Shown: piece by piece, positions 1-5,838 of the stretch | Layout: every line of letters begins with the position of its first letter | Position numbering within the stretch: position 1 is the stretch's first letter | Assembly (NCBI GenBank): GCA_964387625.1 | Contig: CAYLWN010000043.1 | Span: 1 to 6,589, forward strand | Length of the DNA: 6,589 bases | From: CAYLWN01 sp964387625 | Lineage (GTDB): Bacteria; Patescibacteriota; Microgenomatia; UBA10105 | Direction: 5' to 3' | The notes under the pieces: model-generated | The model's database searches: none | What the model saw: only the letters and a program-made list of their open reading frames with translations | Told to the model about the DNA's origin: nothing | Translations under genes and position numbers: made by a program

Positions 1-53
1 ATTACCAAAAACAACACAAATATAATTATTAAGAATAACCATCTGTTTTTCAT
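1..53 (-). CDS. N-terminus of a probable membrane or secreted protein, cut by the window edge
   Basis: Reading leftwards from an ATG at 53-51, 17 complete codons stay open to the window edge. They encode MKNRWLFLIIIFVLFLV, a classic signal-peptide or membrane-anchor start: a short positive N-terminus (K2, R4) followed by an unbroken hydrophobic run. The function cannot be told from this much. There is no Shine-Dalgarno in front of the ATG. Instead the ATG overlaps the stop of a 19-codon ORF as ATGA, an arrangement typical of translational coupling. The gene would be transcribed divergently from the two-component operon at 202. It could be chance, because AT-rich DNA readily encodes hydrophobic runs. 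Confidence 0.4.
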   Translation of the reverse strand, partial: MKNRWLFLIIIFVLFLV

Positions 54-109
54 ATGATTGCTTGTGAGCTAGTAAGTCCTTGAATTTTACTTAAATCTGC
101 TTCAGTCAT
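50..109 (-). CDS. Possible 19-codon mini-ORF coupled to the outgoing minus-strand gene
   Basis: The ORF runs from an ATG at 109-107 to a TGA at 52-50 and encodes MTEADLSKIQGLTSSQAII. The composition is protein-like rather than low-complexity, with an acidic/amphipathic start and a helix-turn pattern. The TGA overlaps the next ATG as ATGA. It has no Shine-Dalgarno, but a TACTAT hexamer ends six bases before the ATG, so a leaderless transcript is possible. The frame is open only to a TAA about ten codons further upstream, so it may instead be the remnant of a decayed gene. I do not recognise it, and confidence is low. Confidence 0.2.
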   Translation of the reverse strand: MTEADLSKIQGLTSSQAII

Positions 110-115
110 GCCTAA

Positions 116-144
116 ATAGTAACAGAATTAGCTTCGATAAACAA
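116..144 (-). promoter_or_regulatory. Candidate minus-strand promoter
   Basis: On the - strand, TTGTTT (144-139) and TACTAT (121-116) are separated by exactly 17 bp, the optimal spacing for a housekeeping sigma factor. They match the consensus at about three and four of six positions. It would fire leftwards into the mini-ORF starting at 109 and the outgoing gene starting at 53. The hexamers are weak and the region is AT-rich, so this is tentative. Confidence 0.25.
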
Positions 145-162
145 TTAGATTTTTCTCTAATT

Positions 163-179
163 TCTCAGCAATTTTTCAG
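163..179 (+). promoter_or_regulatory. Direct-repeat operator box 1 (inferred response-regulator site)
   Basis: TCAG at 165-168 and TCAG at 176-179 are 11 bp apart, one helical turn, within TCTCAGCAATTTTTCAG. It is one of four copies of TNTCAGCTNTTTNTCAG, each in front of a transcription unit. OmpR/PhoB-family regulators bind tandem half-sites with about 11-bp periodicity, often replacing the -35 element about 10 bp upstream of the -10. Here the -10 follows after 8 bp. I infer autoregulation of the two-component operon. Confidence 0.65.
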
Positions 180-187
180 TTTTGGAG

Positions 188-193
188 TATAAT
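188..193 (+). promoter_or_regulatory. -10 element (TATAAT) of the two-component operon; leaderless start
   Basis: A perfect TATAAT lies 8 bp downstream of operator box 1 and 8 bp upstream of the ATG at 202. No good -35 hexamer is present at 17 bp (TCAGCA), which fits an activator-dependent promoter. Transcription would begin at about 200-201, leaving almost no leader. The GGAG at 184-187 lies upstream of the -10, so it would not be in the RNA and cannot be the ribosome site. Confidence 0.55.
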
Positions 194-201
194 GTAGACT
201 T

Positions 202-882
202 ATGAAAATCCTGATTATTGAAGACGAACATAAAATAGCCAATTCAATAAAAAAAGGGCTGGAACTGGAATCTTACGCTGTTGATGTGGCTTATGACGGA
301 ATCACCGGATACGATCTTGTTTCAACAGAAAATTATGATGTAATTATATTAGACCTGATGCTCCCTGATATGGATGGCATTGAAATTTGCCAAAAAATGC
401 GCGCTAATTCCATTCAAACTCCAATTTTGATGTTAACTGCCAAAGGTCAAACTCAAGACAAAGTCAAAGGTTTAAACTCCGGAGCTGATGATTATTTGGT
501 CAAACCATTTGCATTTGTGGAACTTTTAGCAAGAATAAAAGCACTGATGAGACGTCCAAAAAATAATTCCGGAATTATATTAAAAACTAATGACCTAATG
601 CTCAATACTATCACCTACGATGTCACCAGAAATGGAAAAAAAATTAAATTATCCAGACAGGAATTTGCATTGCTGGAATATTTATTAAGGCACAAAAATA
701 CGGTTTTAAATAAAGAACAAATTATTGGGAATGTTTGGGATTATGATGCAGATATTTTACCCAACACAATTGAAGTGTATATTGGATATCTAAGAAATAA
801 AATTGATAAACCATTTCCAAAAAACCCTAATTTGATTCACACTATAAGAGGATTTGGTTACAAATTAGGAGAAGAAATTTAA
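202..882 (+). CDS. OmpR-family DNA-binding response regulator
   Basis: This is a 226-residue cytoplasmic transcription regulator of normal length for the OmpR/PhoB family. The receiver domain spans about residues 1-115 and has the full active site: acidic pair E7-D8, phospho-acceptor D51 (in LDLMLPDMDG), T79 and K101, with Y98 as the switch aromatic. After a short linker, a winged-helix domain spans about 125-223. Its recognition helix lies around NTIEVYIGYLRNKI, and it ends with the characteristic TIRGFGYKL wing. The ATG at 202 directly precedes the receiver strand KILIIEDE, and no alternative start is needed. It lies immediately before its kinase, with no bases between the TAA and the next ATG. 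The operator box and TATAAT in front suggest autoregulation. By sequence type it resembles CusR/ArlR/MprA-like regulators, but the signal cannot be assigned. Family assignment is very secure; the regulon is inferred from the repeated boxes. Confidence 0.96.
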   Translation: MKILIIEDEHKIANSIKKGLELESYAVDVAYDGITGYDLVSTENYDVIILDLMLPDMDGIEICQKMRANSIQTPILMLTAKGQTQDKVKGLNSGADDYLVKPFAFVELLARIKALMRRPKNNSGIILKTNDLMLNTITYDVTRNGKKIKLSRQEFALLEYLLRHKNTVLNKEQIIGNVWDYDADILPNTIEVYIGYLRNKIDKPFPKNPNLIHTIRGFGYKLGEEI

Positions 883-1917
883 ATGTTTCGATCAGCCAGA
901 ATTAAATTAACATTTTGGTATACGCTAATTATTATGCTCATCAGCATATTTTTTAGCGTCGCAATTTATGAAGTTTTAACCTCAGAACTTGACCGGGTAG
1001 AAAGAATGCAAAGGTTAAGAATTGAACGCCAATTACCCCAATTTTATGATCTGTTTCCTATCCCCAACTTACAACCTAAACATTTATTTATCGATCCGGA
1101 ATTAGTTGTAGAAACAAAAAACCGATTATTTTTAATTTTAGGACTGATTAATTTTTCAATTTTGGCCATTTCTACAGCAGCCGGTTATTTACTGGCTGGA
1201 AAAACACTTAGGCCTATTGCAAATATGGTTAAAGATCAAAACCGGTTTATTTCTGATGCGTCTCATGAATTGCGTACGCCGTTAACTTCTTTGAAAACTG
1301 AAATTGAAGTAAATTTACGGGATAAAAATTTAAAACCTGATCAGTTAAAAAAAATATTATTAAGTAATCTCGAAGAAGTAAATCATTTGCAATATCTTTC
1401 AGACAATTTGATTAAATTTACCCAATATCAAAAAAATACCGATTTAAATATTTCGAAAAATTTATCACTACTTTCCATATTTGATGAGTCGATAAAAATG
1501 ATTGCCAAATTGGCAAAATATAAAAACATTGTCATAAAAAATAATATAACCAATTTAAAAATTGATGGAAATAAAGATTCTTTAGTGGAATTATTTGTGA
1601 TATTTTTGGATAATGCCATCAAATATAGTCCTGATAAAACTGCTATTACTTTAACATCAAAAAAAACTGCTCAACAGATATCCGTGAGTATTGCAGATCA
1701 AGGAATTGGCATAGAAGAATCTGATATTCTAAATATTTTTGATAGGTTTTACAGAGTCAATAAATCCCGGAATAAAGATCGTGTTACAGGTTATGGTTTA
1801 GGTTTATCTATTGCCAAACAAATTGTTGAAAAGTACAATGGCAACATTTCCGTTAAGAGTAAAATAAATTCTGGCACAACTTTTACTATTAATTTTCCTG
1901 CCGAACAACCTGTTTAA
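883..1917 (+). CDS. Membrane sensor histidine kinase paired with the preceding regulator
   Basis: This 344-residue inner-membrane kinase is expected to phosphorylate D51 of the regulator upstream. Transmembrane segments lie at about 9-32 and 82-105 and flank a short outer loop of about 50 residues (33-81) with no PAS or other recognisable sensor fold. A proper HAMP domain is lacking: only about 15 residues (GKTLRPIANMVKDQN) separate TM2 from the dimerisation domain. The H-box is FISDASHELRTPLTSL with phospho-acceptor H128. The ATPase domain shows the N-box (LDNAIKYSP, N244), G1 box (ADQGIGI, D272/G274/G276), F-box (IFDRFYR) and G2 box (GYGLGLSIA, G303-G307). All catalytic motifs are intact. 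AGGAGAAG at 867-874, inside the end of the regulator gene, serves as ribosome site, and the stop and start abut, so translation is probably coupled. The ligand is unknown. The loop has no Cys or His cluster pointing to metal. Confidence 0.95.
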   Translation: MFRSARIKLTFWYTLIIMLISIFFSVAIYEVLTSELDRVERMQRLRIERQLPQFYDLFPIPNLQPKHLFIDPELVVETKNRLFLILGLINFSILAISTAAGYLLAGKTLRPIANMVKDQNRFISDASHELRTPLTSLKTEIEVNLRDKNLKPDQLKKILLSNLEEVNHLQYLSDNLIKFTQYQKNTDLNISKNLSLLSIFDESIKMIAKLAKYKNIVIKNNITNLKIDGNKDSLVELFVIFLDNAIKYSPDKTAITLTSKKTAQQISVSIADQGIGIEESDILNIFDRFYRVNKSRNKDRVTGYGLGLSIAKQIVEKYNGNISVKSKINSGTTFTINFPAEQPV

Positions 1918-1930
1918 CTATATCAAAAAC

Positions 1931-1947
1931 TATCAGCTTTTTCTCAG
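1931..1947 (+). promoter_or_regulatory. Direct-repeat operator box 2, before the exporter operon
   Basis: TATCAGCTTTTTCTCAG contains TCAG at 1933-1936 and 1944-1947, again exactly 11 bp apart. It matches boxes 1, 3 and 4 and lies in the 54-bp gap between the kinase stop and the adaptor start. A further imperfect unit (TATCA at 1921-1925) lies just upstream. I infer activation of the exporter by the neighbouring regulator. Confidence 0.65.
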
Positions 1948-1957
1948 TTTATCTTAA

Positions 1958-1963
1958 TAAACT
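1958..1963 (+). promoter_or_regulatory. Candidate -10 element of the exporter operon (TAAACT); leaderless start
   Basis: TAAACT lies 10 bp downstream of operator box 2 and 8 bp upstream of the ATG at 1972, the same -10-to-ATG distance as at the two-component promoter. Transcription would start at about 1970-1971. No Shine-Dalgarno is present before this ATG, which agrees with a leaderless message. An inverted repeat, GTTTAT-CTTA-ATAAAC (1947-1962), overlaps the area and may be chance. TATAAG at 1963-1968 is a better-looking hexamer, but it would start the RNA inside the gene. Confidence 0.35.
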
Positions 1964-1971
1964 ATAAGTCT

Positions 1972-3243
1972 ATGAAACAAATTTTTTCAAGAATCAAAAA
2001 TTTTGTAATAAAGAAAAAAACAATAAGTTTGGTGATTTTGGCGGGTTTAATCATAGTTGGTATATTAATTAAACAATTTTTATTTACTACTAATACAATT
2101 ACTTATACTACCGCTCAAGCTGAAAAAGGTACATTCGTCTTAAGTATCACTGCTTCAGGTCAAGTCTCGGCAACTAATAATGCTACTGTTTCAACTCAAG
2201 CTTCAGGAGTAGTAAAAGAAGTATTTGTTCAAAATGATCAACAAGTTGCTTCCGGAGATAAAATTGCCGAATTAGATTTAGATCTTGAGGGAAAATTAAG
2301 ATCAACACAAAGTTGGTCCAGTTATCAAAGTGCACAAAACAGTTTAGATACTGCCAAAGCTAATATGTTTTCAACCCAATCTACCATGCTTACACAATGG
2401 AAATCTTTTATGGACACAGCCCAAAGTGGCAGTTATCAAAATTCTGACGGAACACCCAGAAACGATACCCGACAATTGCCTCAATATATGTCAGTAAATG
2501 ACGATTGGCTGGCAGCTGAAGCAAAATATAAAATTCAACAAAATGTCGTTAATCAAGCACAAACCGCTTTATCAGCAGCCTGGTTATCTTATCAACAATC
2601 ATCTCCAATTATTTATGCACCTATTTCAGGAACTGTTACAGGTTTATCACTTCAACCCGAAACAGTTTTGACAGCTCAATCAAATTCATCAGGCAATGCT
2701 ACATCTCAAAAAATTGCCAGTATCAAAACAAATGCTGCGGCACAATTATCTGTTAATTTATCAGAAGTAAATGTCACCAAAATAAAAATTGGCAATAAAG
2801 CTACTATTACTTTGGATGCGCTACCTGATAAAACCTACACTGGTAAAGTTATTAGTATTGATACCATCGGTGCTATTTCAAGTGGAGTAACTAATTATCC
2901 GGCAATTATTGGACTAGATAGTGAAGTTCCGGAAATTTTACCTAATATGTCTGTCACCGCCACAATTATTACCAATGTTTTAAATGACGTAATTATGGTA
3001 CCAACATCTTCCATACAAACAATTAATGGTCAATCAATTATAAAAATTATGAAAAATGGTAAAGTTAGCGAAACTCCGGTTGAAACAGGTGAATCAAACA
3101 GCACTCAAACTGTGATTATTTCCGGAATTAATGCAACAGATGAAGTAATAACCAATGCCGTCAATTCATCAACTGCCAAAACAACTCAAGGCACTTCAGT
3201 ATTCGGTAGTTTTGGTGGAAATCGTGCAGTTGGTCCTCGCTAA
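1972..3243 (+). CDS. macA: MacA-like periplasmic adaptor (HlyD/RND family) of an ABC exporter
   Basis: This 423-residue membrane-fusion adaptor is anchored by one N-terminal transmembrane helix (about 18-38, after a Lys-rich cytoplasmic stub), with the rest outside the membrane. Visible domains in order: first half of the lipoyl domain (about 65-106, ASGQVSATNNATVSTQASG), a helical hairpin (about 107-209) rich in Gln/Ser/Ala, second half of the lipoyl domain (about 211-232, with YAPISGTVTGL), a beta-barrel (about 250-336) and a membrane-proximal domain (about 337-405), ending in a Gly/Ser-rich tail. Adaptors of this kind stimulate the MacB ATPase and guide substrate outward. The hairpin tip carries a polar insert (SGSYQNSDGTPRNDTRQ), and I see no RxxxLxxxxxxS motif of the type used to dock TolC. 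This is consistent with a pump lacking an outer-membrane channel. It is first gene of a three-gene operon with the ATPase and permease. Exporter type is clear; the substrate is unknown. Confidence 0.9.
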   Translation: MKQIFSRIKNFVIKKKTISLVILAGLIIVGILIKQFLFTTNTITYTTAQAEKGTFVLSITASGQVSATNNATVSTQASGVVKEVFVQNDQQVASGDKIAELDLDLEGKLRSTQSWSSYQSAQNSLDTAKANMFSTQSTMLTQWKSFMDTAQSGSYQNSDGTPRNDTRQLPQYMSVNDDWLAAEAKYKIQQNVVNQAQTALSAAWLSYQQSSPIIYAPISGTVTGLSLQPETVLTAQSNSSGNATSQKIASIKTNAAAQLSVNLSEVNVTKIKIGNKATITLDALPDKTYTGKVISIDTIGAISSGVTNYPAIIGLDSEVPEILPNMSVTATIITNVLNDVIMVPTSSIQTINGQSIIKIMKNGKVSETPVETGESNSTQTVIISGINATDEVITNAVNSSTAKTTQGTSVFGSFGGNRAVGPR

Positions 3244-3261
3244 AATTATTAAATATTTTTT

Positions 3262-3963
3262 ATGAAATCAACTAAAACTATCATCCAAGCTAAACATTTG
3301 GTAAAAATTTATAAAATCGATGCTCTTGAAACAGCAGCTCTTTCCGATGTATCTTTTACAATAACTCAGGGAGAATTTGTCGCTATCATGGGTCCATCAG
3401 GTTCAGGCAAATCAACACTGATGCATATTTTAGGTTGTTTAGATCAACCGACCTTTGGTGAATATATTTTAGACGGTAAAAGCGTGGAGAAATTAACTGA
3501 TGATGAATTAGCTGATATCAGAAATCAAAAAATCGGTTTTGTGTTTCAAGCATATAATTTGCTTCCCCGAACTACAGCTTTGCAAAATGTGATGCTGCCG
3601 GGAAGATATGCCAACATTCCAAAACTTAAAAGATTAGAAACAGCAAAGAAATTTTTAAAAATGGTGGGCTTATCCGATAGGATGTTTCATACATCCAATC
3701 AATTATCAGGCGGACAACAACAGAGAGTGGCAATAGCCAGAGCTTTATCCCTAAACCCTGCAATACTTTTGGCTGATGAACCTACTGGAAACATTGCCTC
3801 TGTACAAGCTGAAGAAATTATGGAAATTTTTAAAAAACTTAACAAGTCGGGCCATACTATAGTCATGATCACGCATGAGCTGGATATTGCCCAAAATGCC
3901 AAAAGAATTATTCATCTCAAAGATGGAAAAATACTTGATGACAAATTAAACGGAAAAAAATAA
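3262..3963 (+). CDS. MacB/LolD-class ABC transporter ATP-binding protein
   Basis: This 233-residue cytoplasmic ATPase would power the permease encoded next. Motifs: A-loop Y17, Walker A GPSGSGKST (44-52), Q-loop Q96 (FVFQAYNLLP), signature LSGGQ (148-152), Walker B ILLADE (168-173) with catalytic E173, and H-loop H205 (MITHE). Length and motifs fit the MacB/LolD (type VII, mechanotransmission) ATPases. In E. coli MacB this domain is fused to the permease; here it is a separate polypeptide. One oddity is the D-loop, which reads GNIAS rather than the usual GNLDS, so the D-loop aspartate is alanine (A179). The gene starts 18 bp after the adaptor stop and ends 2 bp before the permease. The start has no visible Shine-Dalgarno (upstream bases are all A/T), so translation probably relies on coupling or re-initiation. 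Confidence 0.95.
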   Translation: MKSTKTIIQAKHLVKIYKIDALETAALSDVSFTITQGEFVAIMGPSGSGKSTLMHILGCLDQPTFGEYILDGKSVEKLTDDELADIRNQKIGFVFQAYNLLPRTTALQNVMLPGRYANIPKLKRLETAKKFLKMVGLSDRMFHTSNQLSGGQQQRVAIARALSLNPAILLADEPTGNIASVQAEEIMEIFKKLNKSGHTIVMITHELDIAQNAKRIIHLKDGKILDDKLNGKK

Positions 3964-3965
3964 AT

Positions 3966-5189
3966 ATGAATTATTTGGAACTTATTTTAGAAAGTTTTGG
4001 AACTCTTACTTTAAACAAAACCAGAACAGGTCTGGCAATTTTGGGCATTGTAATTGGTATAGGCAGTGTCATCGCACTTATGTCATTAGGTGAAGGCAGT
4101 CAACAAGCTATTCAATCGCAAATCCAATCTCTGGGTTCAAATTTATTGACTGTCCAACCCGGTTCACAAAGACAAGGATTTGTCATGGGAGCTCAAGGAG
4201 GCAATACCACTTTAACATTTGATGATGCCAAAGCTATATCAATCTCACAATCAATTACCACAGTCAAAAATGTATCTCCTGAACTTTCCCGAAGAACTCA
4301 AATCACAACCGGTGAAAATAATACTAATACTCAAGTTATTGGCGCTACACCTTCTTATATGGAGGTACATAAAATCACGATAAATAATGGCAGTTTCATA
4401 ACACAACAGGATGTTGATGGTATGACCAATGTGGCAGTTGTTGGTCCTCAAGTTGCTACTGATTTATTTGGTGACGGTGCAAATCCAATAGGTCAAAATA
4501 TCAGAATCAATAAAAAATCATTTACCGTTATCGGTATTACTGTTTCAAAAGGCGGCAGCGGATTTATGAATCAGGATGATATGATTTATGTACCTTTGAC
4601 TACTGCGCAAAAACAATTGTTCGGGGTTAATTATTTAAGTTCCATTGCTTTGGAAGCTAAAAGTGCTCAAGTAATGACACAAACACAAGATGATGTGGGT
4701 TATTTATTACTGGCAAGACACAATCTCAAAGATCCGACATTAGCTGATTTTTCCATCATGTCACAACAAGATATCTTAAATTCTGCATCCTCAATAACTG
4801 GAACTTTTACAGCACTTTTATCAGGTATTGCTGCAATTTCATTACTTGTTGGAGGTATCGGAATTATGAATATTATGTTAGTTACTGTCACGGAAAGAAC
4901 CCGGGAAATAGGACTTCGAAAAGCTTTGGGAGCAAAAAGAAAAACCATTATAAATCAATTTTTAATTGAATCAATTATTCTTACTTTTAGCGGTGGTGCT
5001 ATTGGTATTATTTTGGGCATAACAACATCAATAATTATTTCTAGTTTAATTAAAATTAATTTTGTAATTTTACCCGGATCTGTATTATTGGCATTTATTG
5101 TTTCTGCAGGAATCGGTATATTATTTGGTTGGTATCCAGCCCATAAAGCTGCCAACATGCAACCGATTGAAGCGTTACGCTATGAGTAA
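3966..5189 (+). CDS. macB: MacB-like ABC transporter permease (MacB_PCD plus FtsX domains)
   Basis: This 407-residue permease is of normal length for the stand-alone form. TM1 lies at about 21-41 after an amphipathic N-terminal helix with the KTRTGLAILGIVIGIGSV signature. A large extracytoplasmic domain (MacB_PCD, about 42-280) follows, then the FtsX domain with TM2 about 283-306, TM3 about 333-359 and TM4 about 366-388. The cytoplasmic coupling segment TERTREIGLRKALGAK (309-324) and the C-terminal PIEALRYE are hallmarks of the family. The protein should dimerise, bind the ATPase encoded just upstream and work with the adaptor to push substrate out from the outer face of the membrane. The start is 2 bp after the ATPase stop, with only a weak purine-rich site (CGGAAAAAAA) before it, so coupling is likely. 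MacB relatives export macrolides, peptides or siderophores; which applies here cannot be told. Confidence 0.95.
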   Translation: MNYLELILESFGTLTLNKTRTGLAILGIVIGIGSVIALMSLGEGSQQAIQSQIQSLGSNLLTVQPGSQRQGFVMGAQGGNTTLTFDDAKAISISQSITTVKNVSPELSRRTQITTGENNTNTQVIGATPSYMEVHKITINNGSFITQQDVDGMTNVAVVGPQVATDLFGDGANPIGQNIRINKKSFTVIGITVSKGGSGFMNQDDMIYVPLTTAQKQLFGVNYLSSIALEAKSAQVMTQTQDDVGYLLLARHNLKDPTLADFSIMSQQDILNSASSITGTFTALLSGIAAISLLVGGIGIMNIMLVTVTERTREIGLRKALGAKRKTIINQFLIESIILTFSGGAIGIILGITTSIIISSLIKINFVILPGSVLLAFIVSAGIGILFGWYPAHKAANMQPIEALRYE

Positions 5190-5247
5190 ATTTTCAATTT
5201 TCAATCAATTTTAAATGACTGAATGTTAAAAACTTTTTAGTTAGATA

Positions 5248-5264
5248 TTTCAGCTGTTTATCAG
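5248..5264 (+). promoter_or_regulatory. Direct-repeat operator box 3, before the DUF5666 gene
   Basis: TTTCAGCTGTTTATCAG holds TCAG at 5250-5253 and 5261-5264, 11 bp apart, matching boxes 1, 2 and 4. It lies in the 114-bp gap after the permease. The rest of that gap holds only AT-rich sequence and no convincing terminator for the exporter operon, so read-through into the next gene is possible as well as independent initiation. Confidence 0.65.
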
Positions 5265-5274
5265 AATAGATTAG

Positions 5275-5280
5275 TAAAAT
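5275..5280 (+). promoter_or_regulatory. -10 element (TAAAAT) of the DUF5666 gene
   Basis: TAAAAT lies exactly 10 bp downstream of operator box 3, which takes the place of a -35. Transcription from about 5287 would give a short leader carrying the ribosome site GAGGG (5290-5294), 9 bp before the ATG at 5304. Unlike the first two promoters, this one yields a leadered message. Confidence 0.45.
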
Positions 5281-5303
5281 TAATTTATTGAGGGATATAT
5301 AAT

Positions 5304-5750
5304 ATGAATAAATCAGTTATGATCACGGGTATTTTAGTAGTCGTAGTTGGAGCAGGAGGTTTTTTTGCAGGTATTAAATATCAGCAAAATAAACCAGGTC
5401 CTACTTTTAGGCAGGTAAGCAGTCAAGGAGTCAGGGCAGGATTAGGTGGAAATAATACCGGTAATCGTCAGGGTTTTAGACCAGTTAATGGTGATATTAT
5501 TGCCAGTGATGACAAATCTATTACTGTAAAATTAACCGACGGATCAAGCAAGATCATACTTCTGTCAGATAAAACTGAAATAAATAAAGCAGATACTGCT
5601 ACAAAAACTGATTTAACAGTAGGAACCAAAGTTGCAGTTTTTGGAACTAATAACACTGACGGAAGTGTAACAGCAGAAAATATCCAAGTTAATCCAATTT
5701 TAAGAGATATACCAAACGGAACTCCATCAATAAATCAACCAACACAATAA
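5304..5750 (+). CDS. Membrane-anchored DUF5666 domain protein
   Basis: This is a 148-residue protein with an N-terminal anchor or uncleaved signal (hydrophobic 5-24, VMITGILVVVVGAGGFFAG). A Gly/Asn/Arg-rich linker (31-60) follows, then a small all-beta domain (about 61-129) with the DUF5666 pattern: VNGDIIASDDKSITVKL, SDKTEI, VGTKVAVFG and DGSVTAENIQV. The tail is polar and Pro-rich. Family knowledge: DUF5666 domains look like small OB-like barrels and are often encoded beside exporters, but no biochemical function is established that I can name. The position after the exporter and the shared operator suggest an envelope accessory or stress-protection role; this is inference. The start is supported by GAGGG with good spacing, and the gene ends before a strong terminator, so it can be transcribed alone. 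It contains no cysteines. Confidence 0.85.
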   Translation: MNKSVMITGILVVVVGAGGFFAGIKYQQNKPGPTFRQVSSQGVRAGLGGNNTGNRQGFRPVNGDIIASDDKSITVKLTDGSSKIILLSDKTEINKADTATKTDLTVGTKVAVFGTNNTDGSVTAENIQVNPILRDIPNGTPSINQPTQ

Positions 5751-5781
5751 TTGAAAAATATAATTGAGAGAGGCTACTGCC

Positions 5782-5814
5782 AAAAAAACTCCCGCCAAAA
5801 GCGGGAGTTTTTTT
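5782..5814 (+). terminator. Strong rho-independent terminator
   Basis: The hairpin has a GC-rich core ACTCCCGC / GCGGGAGT (5788-5795 with 5801-5808) and loop CAAAA. A-tract and T-tract flanks (5782-5787, 5809-5814) extend the pairing to 14 bp and give a seven-T run. The A-tract upstream makes it potentially bidirectional. It ends the DUF5666 transcript, and its last T bases merge into operator box 4. Confidence 0.92.
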
Positions 5815-5828
5815 AAGCTTATTTTCAG
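5812..5828 (+). promoter_or_regulatory. Direct-repeat operator box 4 (degenerate), before the Met-rich secreted protein
   Basis: TTTAAGCTTATTTTCAG aligns with the other boxes. The downstream half-site TCAG (5825-5828) is exact. The upstream half-site is TAAG (5814-5817), one base from TCAG, at the same 11-bp spacing and with the shared CT and TTT positions. It begins within the T-tract of the preceding terminator. The mismatch may mean weaker regulation. Confidence 0.45.
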
Positions 5829-5838
5829 AATAAAACTG

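Noticed and set aside
938..955. Another TCAG repeat inside the kinase gene (TCAGCATATTTTTTAG)
   Set aside because: The second half is TTAG at 12-bp rather than 11-bp spacing and lies within coding sequence, so it is treated as a near-miss.
1428..1622. Minus-strand open frame within the kinase gene
   Set aside because: It lies wholly inside the kinase coding region, whose domain motifs are intact, and its translation shows no family features.
4700..5158. Two minus-strand open frames within the permease gene
   Set aside because: They are antisense to conserved FtsX-domain coding sequence and have no ribosome sites; they are shadows of the real gene.
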